A stretch of 64,000 bases of DNA, from assembly GCF_000149955.1 (NCBI RefSeq), contig NC_030999.1:386536-450535 (forward strand), given 5' to 3'. The stretch comes from Fusarium oxysporum f. sp. lycopersici 4287. Lineage: Eukaryota > Ascomycota > Sordariomycetes > Hypocreales > Nectriaceae. Below are positions 21,289 to 33,431 of the stretch, piece after piece (within the stretch, counting starts at the first letter, position 1; each line of letters starts with the position of its first letter). A program made the translations under genes and the position numbers. The notes under the pieces are model-generated. The model was not told the DNA's origin. It did not search any database and saw only the letters and a list, made by a program, of their open reading frames with translations.

Positions 21289-24254
21289 CAAGGTTCCGAT
21301 CAACTACACCGAAACCCACCGGTTGATCGATTGGTGTATTACTCATACACTTACATCAATCAACCTGAACCCTCGACGTGATCAACTACCCTACATCGAC
21401 GACCCTGGTTGATGTAGGTGTAGTGGATTTTTGCAGCGGTGGATTTTTAGTGGGACAGGGTATCCAGTTTTGGACATCTGGATCCACCCTGTTAGGAGGT
21501 ACTGTCTTTTGTGAGGGCAGGGCCACACAGACTTTAGTATTTCCTAACTTATTTTCGGGCCCCCAGTAGTTATAGAGGATATCCTGGGGTAATTTCCCGT
21601 ACAGGTCCAAATTTTCATCGATCTGTTTGACGCATTCACACCTCCCGTAATGACCGATCCTTTAGAAGACAAAGTCGTTGAGACCTCTCCACCAATTCTT
21701 TCACCATCAACGTTACTAGCTGATGCCCAACAGCTACAGGAAGAACGTCTGTTTCGTCATTTCCGCGGCTGGCTCTTCTCCGAGCGCGCAAAGGACACCT
21801 CCTCCTGGACTTGGGACTACGGGTATGATATCCAGCGGGCTCATGAGCGAAGATGGGTATGCAAACTCTGCATTCACCAACGAGTCCCCCAGCCGAAGAA
21901 CTTCACGCATACTGGTCTTCAAAACGCCAACACCGGCCGCACCCATGCAGAAGATCTCTGAGGGTTTGGCAGCGGGAAGCTTGGGAACGCGGACAGGCAT
22001 GTTGTGTATCTGTGGTGGAGGGCTCAATAGCTGATACCTTGACGCTCGATCCGGAAAAGCCGCGGGAGCAGGCCATGGCGAACTCCTTCGTCAAGAACTT
22101 TGACAGGGACCATTTTCAACGGATGGTGATGCAATGGATCGTTAAGAGTAATCTTTCCTTTCTCACGGTCGAAGACGAGGATCTCCGAGCCATATTCGAT
22201 TATCTTAGTCCATCAGTGTCAATACGTGGTGGCCACTTATCTGCAGATACCCTCAGGACCAGGATTATCACTGAGTATCAACGACACCGCCACACCGTTA
22301 TCGACGTCCTTCGACAATCTCCCGGCCTGATTCACATCTCTTTCGATGGCTGGACGTCGGGAAACCGGCATACCTTGTACGGAATCGCTTGCTTCTTCAG
22401 AGATGAGCACAACAAGCCCCGTAAGATTGTGCTGGGTGTGCCCGAGGTTTCCGTACGCCACAGTGGATCGAATATTGCAGCTCAAGTCCTTGATATCTTG
22501 ACAGCCTACCAGATTACCGAGAAAATAGGATATTTCACGCTTGACAACGCAGAGAATAATGATACAGCGATGGGGGCCATTGGTCGTGAACTAGGCTTCA
22601 CTGGTGCGTCTCGCCGAGGCCGCTGTTTCGGTCACACGGTCAACTTGTCAGCAAAGGCGTTGCTTTTTGGCAAGAACGCAAGCGCTTTCGAAGAGCAACT
22701 CTCCGGCGCGTCGGCCCTGCCGGAAGCAGACTGGGAATCATGGAGGAGCAAAGGCCCGTTGGGAAGCTTCATAACCTTGTCTATGACATCTTTCGGTCCA
22801 ACAGATTGATGTACTTGCTGCGAGATCTTCAACAAGATGCAATCAGCAAAGCCAGTTCGTTAAGGGAACGATCGAGGAAGCCACTTACTGTGGTGCGAGA
22901 CAATAATACCCGCTGGCTTTCCCAACTGTACATGATCCGTAGGGCACTCAAAATTCGGCCATATCTTATCTTACTGGTGGTAAAGTACAAACAGGAGTGG
23001 GAAGATGAGAATAGGTCGAAGAGGACGGGTCAGGTCAGGAAGTCCGCAAAACTGCCACGTATCTGCGAGGAGGAGAACAAGCTAACGGACAGCGACTGGG
23101 AAGCCCTCCAGTGCCTGGAGGAGATATTGACGCATTATGAGAATGTAGTGAGGACTTTGGAGGGTGACGGACAAGTTAGAAAGAGAAGGCGAGGGTTTCT
23201 GGGCTCATATGGTAACATATGGGATGTGATTCTAGGTTTCGAAGAGCTCCTCTCGAAACTAGAGCAATACAAATTGCTTGCAGCAGGCTTTCCCGACGCC
23301 GAACAGTTCAGGATCGGGATTAATCTCGCCTGGGACAAGCTTGAAAAGTATTATTCAGCTCTAGATGAAACACCCATCTACTATACCGCTCTTGCTCTCC
23401 ATCCTGCATACAAGTGGGCGTATTTCGAGCACACTTGGGACACCCATCCAGAATGGGTCGACAAGGCTAAGGAGATGGTTTACCGAGTTTGGAGGACCGA
23501 GTACGCGAATTCCGATATCCTCTCTCAAGCAGACGAGTCAGACGACCAACGTCCAGCAAAAAGACGCAAGTTCTTCAGCCCATTCGAGGCCAACAGTCGT
23601 CATATGCCGGCAAGATACGACTCTTCAGACGATGAAGCAGTCAAAGGTGATGAATACGAGACATGGCAAGGTAGCCGCGAAGTGAGTGATAGGAGAGTTC
23701 GCGATCCTATTACGTACTGGCATGAAAGGAGGTTGAAATACCCTCGACTTTCGCGGATGGCGTTGGACTTTTTGACCATTCAGCCAATGTCTGCAGAGTG
23801 CGAGAGGCTCTTTTCAGCTGCCGGAAGAATGGCGGTGCCGTCGCGAAGCCTTCTGGATGCCCAGATTATCTCCATCTGTCAGGTATCGCGGTCATGGTAT
23901 AGGGCTGGGATCGTCAAGGAACTGGATCCGATGTTGATCTCGTGGCGCGAGGAAGAGCAGATTTATGAGGGTCTTGGGATGAGTGATGGCGAGTTAGCAG
24001 AACAAGCAACGGCATGGCTGAGGGCTCAGGGCGATGAGGGAGAGAGTGAGGGGTAGTAGGCTGGGCAAGTACCATCCATGATCAAGAGCGCAAGTCACGT
24101 GAGCGAAGTGTACGACAAACCAACCGTCAACTACATCCACCAAAGGCGCTGGTGTAGCACACTACACCCACCACACCGGACAGTTGCTTACATAATTTAC
24201 ATTTACACTACTCTGGGTCGAAAAGTGTAGTTGGTGTAGTTGATCGGAACCTTG
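21289..24254 (+). mobile_element. hAT transposon (hAT-1), 2966 bp, complete ends, broken transposase
   Basis: The ends are 22-bp perfect inverted repeats (21289-21310 and 24233-24254) beginning CAAGGTTCCGATC, matching the short consensus of hAT ends (YARNG). Exact 8-bp duplications flank them, the hAT signature. Subterminal TGTAGTTG/CAACTACA and GTGTAGT motifs recur on both sides and are likely transposase-binding sites. The insertion lies in an exon of the MFS gene. Confidence 0.95.
21650..24056 (+). pseudogene. hAT transposase with BED finger, at least two frameshifts
   Basis: The start MTDPLEDK leads to a BED-type finger (WVCKLCIHQRVPQPKNF). The frame is then lost between about 21920 and 22030, where copy hAT-2 has the linker after GLQNA. 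The second segment carries the first catalytic Asp (ISFDGWTSGNRHTLYG) and the DNAENND motif. Near 22755 one missing base moves the reading into a third frame: RPVGKLHNLVYD onward to MSAECERLFSAAGRM, the C-terminal hAT dimerisation domain, ending at 24056. Without these shifts it would be about 790 residues, like hAT-2. No introns were needed. Confidence 0.88.
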
Positions 24255-25769
24255 CTTGAGAACATGCGCTATTGTTCTCGGAGGAGTGTCTGGTAATTCT
24301 TGACGCTCCATGCGCTATCACTCGCACTGCTAATTGTAATTCAAGATGTGATAGGACAGTCTGTCCTTGGCTACGTTCTCAGCACCAGATCGAAATATTG
24401 CGCCATGATCATCAATATGACGAGCATTCTTGCTGCCGCTATCGTCACGCTCTCGAGCGGTACGGGCCCCTTGAAAACGATCTTCATAAAATAATGGAAC
24501 CTAACGGTGGCAGTTCTCTTGGGTCACAACCGGTCTCTCATGGTTGCTACAGGAGGCCGTTTGATCAAGTGTGCCGGAGGAGGATGCCATGGATCAGTAT
24601 TTCTTATGCTCGCCATACTTCATAGCCAGAAACCTCAACATTAGTTTGTCCACTCCCCTTCTTGTCCCACAGCCATCCATATGACAATATTAATGATCGA
24701 TAGCTTTGCTTACCACTATATGACAGGGGCAATCGGAGTCCTGACCCAATCTCTCGGCTCCTTATCTGCCTCTCGCTTATCCAGGCATAGTCACATTCTG
24801 CCTGGTGTTTTTTCTGGACTTTGTTGTCTCATGGCGTATTCTGTCATTCTCTTCTTGAAGAAGATGGATGCCGATACGAAAGAACCGAGCCAAGATGAGT
24901 CTAGTCCTTTGCTATCACACCAGCAGCAGATCTTGCGTGTCGATGACGCACCAGCTAGCCAGATAGCTGTGGCAGGATATATTTCCCGGCACGGTGGTAG
25001 TAGCTCTCCCCTTAGAAGCCAAGACCTGAAGTTTCTCCCTATAGTCTTTGTCCTTATGGGTTTTTGCAAATCAACCCGTCCGCTCTTCACAACGTATATC
25101 CAGCACAGACATGGTGTCAGTCCTACAGAGGTACGAAACCGCCATTACCTTGCTGGTTGACAGCTGCTCACTTGAAGTTAACCGCTAGGCCGAGCATCTT
25201 TGGCTTCTTCGTACCGTTCTTAGCGTCGCGCTTTTCGTTTTTGCTGGGCTGTACACTGCGTACATCAAAGAACCCGACTACTTCAACCATGTGCAGGCTA
25301 AAATAGCCATTCTATTCATTTCAGCTGGCGCATTAGCGATCGGCCTCCCTGGGTCATACAATACCATTACTACAGGTGAGATTGCAAGACTACAATATGT
25401 GGATATCGCTCTCTGACTGCGGAAGCCCTCATCATCAATACCATTGGCGTCGTAACAGACCTGAGCATACTTGCTTTTGCATCCACTCTGCTCAAAAGGC
25501 GCGATGCAGGATCTTTACTGATGCTCATTGCATCAATTGAGAGCTTTGGAACATTGGCCGGGGTTGGAGCACTCTACCCACTCTATCAATTGAGTTTACG
25601 AGACAGCCTACCTTTTCTCGCTGGTGGTATACCCTACTACATTTGTGGGGTAAGTTATTCCGTTGTCTAAGCCGTCGTGATTATACCCGCTAAGCCCTGA
25701 ACCCAGACGCTCTACGCCGTCGCTGCCGTTATTCTCTGGTCAGTGGGACCCAAGCCAGCAACAGAATGA

Positions 25770-26202
25770 ACCATGAAAGCTAAGATATGATGGGATGTCT
25801 GTACTCGTTCTCAAATGAAAATTATGTTCAAGTAGCAAGGCCCAACAGCATATAATAGACCTGAGACGCTGTCGAGCTACCACTTCCAATGTAGGATTAG
25901 ATACTTGGTGTTGCCAAAATGCATTTATTCCTCGTTGACTGACCATGCCAACTGTTCCAGGTCAACATGTCTACCGAAAGCGACGTATGTAAGAAATTGG
26001 AAGCGGTAAAAGTCGTGACACTTTTCTTAAATTGTGAGGTCGGAAACGGGAGTCCAACTTACCATTTAAAGTTACCAGCGCGGGCCAGTTGATATAACTA
26101 TATCGAGTAGATCAGGGGGCGGCGTCGCAGACAGGTGTACGGGGTACGGATAAGATCCTGGATTGAAGTCTATAAGCCCGCTAAACTGAGGATAGCTCAG
26201 GA
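25770..26202. other. Intergenic between MFS gene and hAT-2
   Basis: Nothing supported except the 3' flank of the MFS gene. The last bases before 26203 (GATAGCTCAGGAGTCTGAGC) are the insertion target of hAT-2. Confidence 0.45.
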
Positions 26203-26210
26203 GTCTGAGC

Positions 26211-29203
26211 CAGGGTTCAAATCCATACCACGAAATCCACATATGGATCCATAATGTGGATCCATATCCATTCCATTCCATTCCACGTAGGCTTCAGCAT
26301 TTCCATATCCACGCCACGGAACCCCTTCCACATGTTCCACATGTGGAAATTGTGGAAAGGAATGGAAATTTAGGTGGGGTTTGAAAATACCTGGATTTCC
26401 TTGTGAAATAGCGCATACCCTAAGTACTTTCAATCGCCAATAGCAACGCAATAGCAACAATTTTCCACTCCGTTTTACCCGTACACAAAGTTCAAACAAG
26501 TCTATTCTAGGAGGGTTTACTATTACTCACGCCCTTACTACTCCAAACTGAAATGGCCACCCTTCATCCAACCAAGTCAACCACACCCATTCCAGAACGT
26601 ACAGAAGAAGACAATCAACGACTCTTTCAGCTCTACAAAGGCTGGACCTTGACGGAGAGAGACGGCCAAGTGCGTCAATGGGTATATCAGTTCGGCTACG
26701 ATATCCAGCATGCCGATAAGGGGGAACGCCGATGGGTGTGTTGCCTTTGCATCAAGCAAAAGCGGCCGAGGCCAAAGAGTTATGCCATCAAAGGGTTGCA
26801 GAACGCTGAGGGTCACCTGTACACGGACCACAATGGCATCATGGATCCGACAGGCAAGAGGCAAAAGCCTACAAAGGCATCCGAGAAAGCACATCAGTCC
26901 ATTGCAACAATCCTACAGTTGAACCCGAAGGAGCCGAAGGAACAAGATTTGATCAATACCTTGATCAAACGTTTCGACAAAACTGTATTCCAGCAGAAAC
27001 TTGTCAACTGGATTGTCAATTCTAACCAATCCTTCTCGATCGTCAACGATCAAGATCTTCGAGACATCTTCAACTACCTCAATCCATCTGTTGAGATCAC
27101 AAAAGCTAACATTACTGACGTGACCGTGCGTGCCATCGCAGAACGAGAATTTACCAACAACATGGAAAGAGTGAAGGATGCTTTGCGAAAGAGTCCGGGA
27201 CAGATCCATATCCAGTACGATGGCTGGAAGTCTGGTAACCGACACGCCTTATACGGCATCACATGTGTGTTTCGGGATTCAAACAATCGGCCACAGAAGT
27301 GTGTCCTCGGACTGCCTGAGCTTACAGAGCGGCACACAGGCGAGAATATCGCCGGGCAGATTATCGAGATCATTCGGGAGTACGAGATCAGCGATAAACT
27401 CGGATATTTCACATTGGATAATGCCGGTAACAATAAAACCTCGATGGGGGAGCTTGGATTAGAATTTGGCTTCGACTGGGAGAAGCGATGGGTTCGCTGC
27501 GTTGGCCACGTTGTCAATATAGTAGTGAAACAGATGCTGTATGGCAAGAACCCGGATGCTTTCGAGAAAGAGGTCTTCGAAGGACTTCACACGGCAGCGA
27601 AGGAGCATGAAGTCTGGAGGAGGCGAGGCTCTGTTGGAAAATGGCATAACTTTGCTGTTGTAGGTGGCTGAGTCCTCGGCTTTATTTGTTATACTCACGA
27701 AGACCTAGGAGGTGAGCAGATCGGACACGTGGACCGATATGCTCAAGAAGGTACAGGCTGTCGAGAGCCAACTCTCTGATGACGCTCAGCTCAAGAAACA
27801 CCGTCCAGTTGGAGTTGTGGTCGACAATGCTACCCGGTGGCTTTCCCAATTCTCGATGATTGAACGCGCTCTCGTCTTGAGGCCATTTTATAATTCTTTT
27901 GTCCAGAGAGCGTCAAACGAGTGGGAGAAGGTCAACTTGACGAGAGCTGGCCACATCAAAAAGGGCTCCAAGCTGCCCTTCTTCCTGAAGGAAGAGAATC
28001 GCATGACACCTGATGATTGGCATGTGCTCGGGACTCTTTACGACATTTTGCTTGACTTCCAGCTGGTTGTGAGAGGTCTTGAGGGCGATGGACAGGGAAA
28101 ACACCAGAGAAAGGTTGAGGAAAACGAGATCGACCCTCCACTGTCTGGTAAGCCTTAGACTTCTCAAAAGCGGCCCGATTCTTATTTTAACAGCTGACTT
28201 GTACAGGAACAAGCTGGGATCTTATTCACGCGTACGAATTTCTTCTCGAAACCCTCGAATCCGCGAAAAGAGCAGTCGCCAAGTTTCCGGACGGCCATCA
28301 CCTCGCTGTCAACATCAACCTGGGTTGGCTCAAATTGAACGAATACTACGAGCATCTGAACGATAGCCCCCTGATCTATGGCGCTGCAGTTCTTCATCCT
28401 GCCTACCGGTGGGCACTGTTTGACGATTTGTGGGGAGACGACGACGAAAGACAATTGTGGATTACCAAGGCGAAGGAGATGGTCCAGGATCTCTGGGAGA
28501 GAGAGTATAGGGACCTGGAGGTTGATGACCCAGAGATTGAGTTGCCTGCCAATAAGCGGCTGAAGACCTCAAGAAACAAGTTCACAGCGTGGCGCACAAA
28601 GAAGCGAGGACTGACGACTGTAGGGATTTCTGTTACCGAGCCGCCAATTCAATCCCCAGCTCAATCCCCTAGGTCCTCAGTTGGCGGTCTGGATCTTGAT
28701 GAATACGAGCAGTGGCAGCGTGATATCGAGGATGCTGATGCTTCTGTCACAGATCCCTACGAATACTGGCACATAAGGCGGCTCAAATACCCCCGGTTGT
28801 CTAGGATGGCCTTGGATCTGCTTACTGTGCCACCAATGTCAGCCGAGTGTGAGAGGCTATTCTCGACCACTGGCCGCATGGTTACTAAGAGCCGCAATAG
28901 GCTAGATGCCAGTACAATTGGGCTTTGCCAGACACTACGGAGTTGGTTGCGTGCCGGTTTGATCGGGTCGCTAGATAGGATTCTAATGGACGAGTGACAA
29001 AAACATCGACGTCCAAGGCATGGATGCGATCCACTAATTACCATTGTTAGACAAAGTAGGTTTCCATTCCACAAATTCCACAATATGGATTCATTTCCAT
29101 AATGGATCCATTTCCACCCATTCCACATCGAAGTTATTAGTCAGCATCCATATCCACGCCATATTCACAAATGTGTCGTGGAGTGTCGTGGATTTGAACC
29201 CTG
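26211..29203 (+). mobile_element. hAT transposon (hAT-2), 2993 bp, apparently intact
   Basis: The ends share the inverted sequence CAGGGTTCAAATCCA (26211-26225 and its complement at 29189-29203), and an exact 8-bp duplication GTCTGAGC lies outside at 26203-26210 and 29204-29211. Both subterminal regions are dense in ATTCCA, TTCCACA and TGGATCCA motifs, probably transposase-binding sites. With a complete transposase reading, this copy is a candidate autonomous element. Confidence 0.95.
26553..28997 (+). CDS. hAT transposase, 778 residues, three exons, intact
   Basis: Exons 26553-27659, 27709-28147 and 28207-28997 total 2337 bases, an exact multiple of three, with no internal stop; the introns are 49 and 59 bp with GT-AG ends. 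Domains in order: a BED-type finger (about residues 60-95, WVCCLCIKQKRPRPKSY), the RNase H-like core with first Asp in IQYDGWKSGNRHALYG and second in GYFTLDNAGNN, a helical insertion, and the C-terminal dimerisation domain with the catalytic Glu region (YPRLSRMALD, PPMSAECERLFSTTGRM). The start ATG at 26553 is the first in frame. It is similar over its whole length to the broken hAT-1 protein, though the terminal repeats differ. Expression and activity cannot be judged from sequence. Confidence 0.92.
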
Positions 29204-29211
29204 GTCTGAGC

Positions 29212-30340
29212 CCACCGCCGTGAATGATGTATCAGATTTGGTTGACGAGGGTCGTTGTAAAATCGGGCACAGGCGGCTCTGGGCCGATAGGATAGCTTGT
29301 TGTCTCTCTTTTCATGAGAAGGGAAATAATGCAAGGACTCGGCTTCGTTCATGAGACGTTCTTATTCAACAAGGGAACATGGAGGTTGCCATCAAACCCG
29401 ACGCGAAATTCAATATGTCGCAAGTTTCTCTTGATGAAACTTTTTCCGCACTTGTAATCTTTTCTTCCAAAGTTAATCCAAAAGCAGCCGGGTCCTTTGT
29501 TGTCTGAATCCATTGTAATTTTACAGAGAATACTGAAGAAGCAAAAAATCCGGATCATGTTACAGATTATTAAGGCAAACAACTTTTGGTACTACCACAT
29601 CAAGTACCCTACACGCCCATCGCCTGTCTTCACGACCAGTGACGCTATACATGCCCGGTGAATGTCTTGCTTCCCCTTCGATATTCTCGCATCATTTCTC
29701 GCATAGGACGCGGAACATGTCGTCAAGTCTATATAATGTAAAATCCCAGTCTTCCCAGCCTGCTATGCCGAAATTGAACCAAGGCGTTGTCCTCAGGCCA
29801 GCAGGAAACGGGCACAGAAGCGAGCACCCCACTTCTGACCATGGCACGATGATTGCCTTTTTCTCTATGCATGATGATCCCTTCCCGAAGGCCAGTTCCT
29901 GTCTGTCGCGGGATGGATGATAAGTGCTCGTATCCGTGCTCTCATTGTCTGGTCGACGTTCTTGGCTGGACTGACGGTTGTTGTGCCGCGGACGAAGGCT
30001 TCCTGGCGTGGTCAATTCGAAATCAGCTTCGACCAGGCATCGAGAAGCTGTGACAAGCCGGGGGGGGGGGGGGGGGGGAGCANNNNNNNNNNNNNNNNNN
30101 NNNNNNNNNNNNNNNNNNNNNNNNNNNNNNNNNNNNNNNNNNNNNNNNNNNNNNNNNNNNNNNNNNNNNNNNNNNNNNNNNNNNNNNNNNNNNNNNNNNN
30201 NNNNNNNNNNNNNNNNNNNNNNNNCTGCGCCCCCTCTGGAGGTCTTCAACTCTTGCTCTCCACGTGTCGTCTACTAGCCGCTGTTATTACACTAAAATCA
30301 ACGGCGACCGCGGTCAATTTTTACATCATTCCACCTGATC
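29212..30340. other. Intergenic with a poly-G tract and gap; one doubtful minus-strand frame
   Basis: A minus-strand frame ends at 29692 with TTPWFNFGIAGWEDWDFTLY, which looks protein-like, but its other end runs into the gap through a proline stretch made by the 19-G run (30060-30078). I cannot assign it. Nothing else is supported. Confidence 0.4.
30083..30224. other. Assembly gap (142 N) next to a 19-G run
   Basis: The N run follows 19 consecutive G (30060-30078). Homopolymer next to a gap suggests a hard-to-sequence region, so frames through it are not trusted. Confidence 0.97.
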
Positions 30341-32347
30341 ATGGCTCCATTAGTGGTCTCTTCGACAGGCGTGACAATCAAAGAGCTCCAGCGAAAGCTT
30401 TCTATCGCGACAGATGAAATTACCGGCCTGACTCAACAAATCAACGATGAGCGCATAATAAACGGTCGAGTACGTTTAGAATACGCAATGCTTCAGGGAG
30501 AAACAGAAAATTTGAAACGTGCCCTGGCAGAAAATGTTTTATTCACTGGAGCCATCACGCAAAGCTTCACAGAAGCGCGTTGGGACAACAATAGATTCCA
30601 GCGCGAAAACGAAAATCTTCAATCCGAGATATGCAGGATGCAAAGCGAACGCGTACAAACGGACAAATACATAAGTGTTATCAATCAACAGCTACTAGAA
30701 CGCAACCAGACGATAGAAGAGCTACACGGGCAAATTTCATCCATCTGGGACAAGGTCAATGCAATGAAGTCGTCCGAGATCGCCTCAGCACAGATTCAAA
30801 AGTGCTAAAAGAGCCATACTGCCTTTCTGGCCAATTTTAACATGTCTGTGACCGCACAGATTGAAGCACTGGTGACAAGGTCGAGTCAAGAATCTTACGT
30901 CAAGCAGGAAGTGGAGAAGCAGCTCACCAAAGCTCGTTGGCGCGCTACAAAGCTCAATGAAGAAAAAGAAAAGCTTCGGCGCCATCTTCAAATGAGTCAG
31001 AAAGAGACAAAAACACTCAGAAATGAGGTAAAGAAACAAATCGATGCAAAGGAATTTCTCGAACACGAACTAAAAAAGTCTAAACAAGACGCAAACAATG
31101 CCCCTAGTAAAGGACACATTGTTACGGAAGGACAGTTCCAGCATATCCAAGACGCTATCACTCTCTGCCCTGAAAAAGCGATGGGGGAGGTAGAGCGTCT
31201 CAAAAGACAAATCGATGAGAAGGAGATCAGAATCCAAGAGCAAGTAATGCCCCAGAACAAATTAGAAAATTCTATCACAAATCAGGGGGAGGAGCACCCC
31301 CTTACATTACAGAAGTCAAGTGAACTTCAGGAACGCCTCAATTGTCTCGGGGAAGAGTTCCGACGCGATGCGGGCCTTTCCGAGGCCGTTGATGGTCTCA
31401 AACAACAGGTTGCAAAGAAGATGGAGCGGGTGAGCGAGCTAGAAGCTCGTAACGAAATTTTAGAGGACGAATGTGCTCAACTGAGGGACGACGTATTACA
31501 ACATGCCACAAGGTCAGAACGGCTGAAGCAGGAAGCCTTTTACTACAAAGGCCGCAGCATAACTGACGAACGTGATATTCTCGATGCTCTTGGGAAAAAC
31601 CGGTCACAACACTCTTGTCACATCTACGACACAATACTTGACGTTACGAAAGCTATCAATGACGTCTATGACGCGAATGGTGCAGTTGATATTTTGGAAG
31701 GATTTTTTGTTGGCGTCGAAACCCGCATTAACTTGTTTTTGCAACAAGCCAGTAACGATGCCGTGATGTTTCAACATCTCACTGATGAACTCAAGCGTCT
31801 CAAACCTGCCCCCTGGTATAAAGATAGCCTGGTCGAGGCCAAAGATATGTACGAGAAAACTGTTGGTCTCAGGAGAACCGCATTATCGTTTCGGCAAGAT
31901 GCGTCCCGTGAGCTTCAGGTCTTAGAGTCGTCGAAGCCCAACGTGCTTCCTTTTCCTGTCACCATGGCGGAAAGGCAGACCTCTTTGTCTGGAAAGGTTC
32001 CTACAGCGAGACTTTTGTTATCTCATGTACTTGTTACTGTTGTTCTATGGATATGCAACTGGATGCCGTTCATTCTTCGGTCATTCTTAGTGGTGTTCGC
32101 ATGCCATTTTGGATACCTTTGGGCTGCACGTGCTCAGGAGGCTCGCGAAAACAACGGTCGCAAATACCTGGAGTCGATATGCGGAGATCCGGTCGCCGGA
32201 CAGATGTCTGTGGTATCCGCTCGAGACGCGCACAAGCAGTTTCTGGCTTCATCGTCCGCAGCCCAGAGTAAATGGGATACGAGGCAGGTGGTGATGCCTG
32301 CCAAGAATCCGGAATCTAAAAATAGAGGCAAAAAGAAGAGGAGATAA
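30341..32347 (+). pseudogene. Long coiled-coil protein with C-terminal membrane hairpin, one internal TAA
   Basis: ATG 30341 opens a 155-codon frame ending at TAA 30806-30808. The same frame continues without a stop through 11 codons to ATG 30842 and on to 32347, so a single nonsense codon (CAA to TAA would explain it) splits a protein of about 668 residues. Nearly all of it is heptad-rich, charged coiled coil (for example VERLKRQIDEKEIRIQEQ). Near the C-terminus two hydrophobic segments lie close together (LLSHVLVTVVLWICNWM and FILRSFLVVFACHFGYLW), followed by a Lys/Arg-rich end. A tail-anchored or hairpin-anchored tether is a guess from layout. If not a nonsense mutation, the second ATG gives a separate 501-residue protein. 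The family is not recognised. Confidence 0.55.
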
Positions 32348-32529
32348 CCAGACAGGGGTGCAGGTTTATTCGTGGTTCTTGTTTATTGAGCCTACGATTA
32401 AGTTTCCTGTTCATTGATAAATTTCCGTATCAATCAAGCTTCAGCAGATTTATAGATTCTAGCTGCAATTTGGATTTCTTACTAAACTTTTTAATTCAAA
32501 TCAAATCATATACTGCGCGCAGACCGCTT

Positions 32530-33414
32530 TCACATCGTGACGGCCACAGTAGGTGTGTCTCGATTTAGGAAATGTTTCTTCGTACCAATTTCGGATTTTT
32601 CCTCAGTATCTTTCTTTGTTATCTTCACCGATGCCACTGGTAATACATTCAAAGGAGTATCCAGCTTGCTCTTCACGCTATTGGGTTTCTCGGGATTGTT
32701 CTCCCACGTTTCGATCTCGTCAGGGTCGAAGGTTGCCACAATCTCTCGGCCCAAAGCTTTGCCCCGTCTCTCCCTGAGTTCCAGGATCGGTCAAAAGGGA
32801 ACTCTTGCACACTCGATCTTGAGACCAGAAATAATAGCTTGACCACAGCCAGCCGGAGCCTTAAAGGGATCGTGGAACTTCTCCAAGAGCTCCTTTGTGA
32901 TGTGACTAGTGTATAATATACTCGGATGCTAGGCACATACAACATCACGATAAACGCGACCGCCAAAGTATAAGTTCCTTCCGGGCGGGCGGTGCAGCTT
33001 GTTAAGAGGTGTAGGCCACAGTGTGCTCAGAAACGACTTGGCAGCTTTGGGCGATAGAACAGGGCTCAATGATTGGCGCACGAGAATCTGCTTGAGCGCG
33101 TTGCTAAGACGGATGATAGTATTCGATGGGCTCAAGTATCCTCGCGTTAGTGGCGTGCCTGGGGCCGCTGAAGGCTGAGGCGTATTGCATAACGGCATTT
33201 CCTCCCATTTCACACCGAGTAAAAGAGAACTTATGCCTCTTGGTGTAGAGGAGGGAATTGAAATGAAGATTGTTTTCCGTGGTTTAATTTTGTGGTATGG
33301 CCTCTTTTTTGAGGAATGGGCTTGCGCCGAGAGAAATCTTCTGTAATGCTTTCTGATCAAACTTGCATATCTTGCGCAATGTTGTGGCTGATGGTAAAAA
33401 GGGGAAGAAAACAA
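32530..33414 (-). pseudogene. Hypothetical protein, two exons, one in-frame TGA
   Basis: The frame 32941-33414 joins 32530-32892 through a 48-bp intron (32893-32940). Both exons are multiples of three, so the join is consistent over about 294 codons. A TGA at 32791-32793 interrupts exon two; CGA to TGA would explain it. The N-terminal part is basic with a mitochondrial-presequence look (FSSPFYHQPQHCARYASLIR), but its first codon is TTG and no ATG is clear. The C-terminus is acidic (FDPDEIETWENNPEKP). I do not recognise it. It lies 17 bases from the end of the large gene upstream, on the same strand. Confidence 0.45.
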
Positions 33415-33431
33415 CGAGTTGTATTATGTGC

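Larger units (their letters stand above)
21147..25769 (+). pseudogene. MFS transporter gene interrupted by a hAT element
   Basis: The likely start at 21147 (MDRWNRTRALTSLVCLGLMT) leads into WNLR, where a hAT element is inserted (21289-24254). Removing it with one copy of the 8-bp duplication restores the frame into AIVLGGVSDVIGQSVLGYVL. Introns fit at 24293-24345, 24460-24513, 25131-25188, 25376-25425 and 25650-25706, and the last exons read FAGLYTAYIKEPDYFN, TIGVVTDLSILAFASTLLK and LYAVAAVILWSVGPKPATE to TGA at 25767-25769. Repeated hydrophobic segments and a central polar loop fit a major facilitator. The stretch 24560-24690 is unclear: the frame meets a TAG or needs an unusual intron, so there may be a second lesion. 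The substrate is unknown. Confidence 0.75.

Noticed and set aside
26203..26226. Possible tRNA gene from an A-box-like and a B-box-like sequence
   Set aside because: The boxes are too close together, span the transposon border, and no cloverleaf with an acceptor stem can be drawn.
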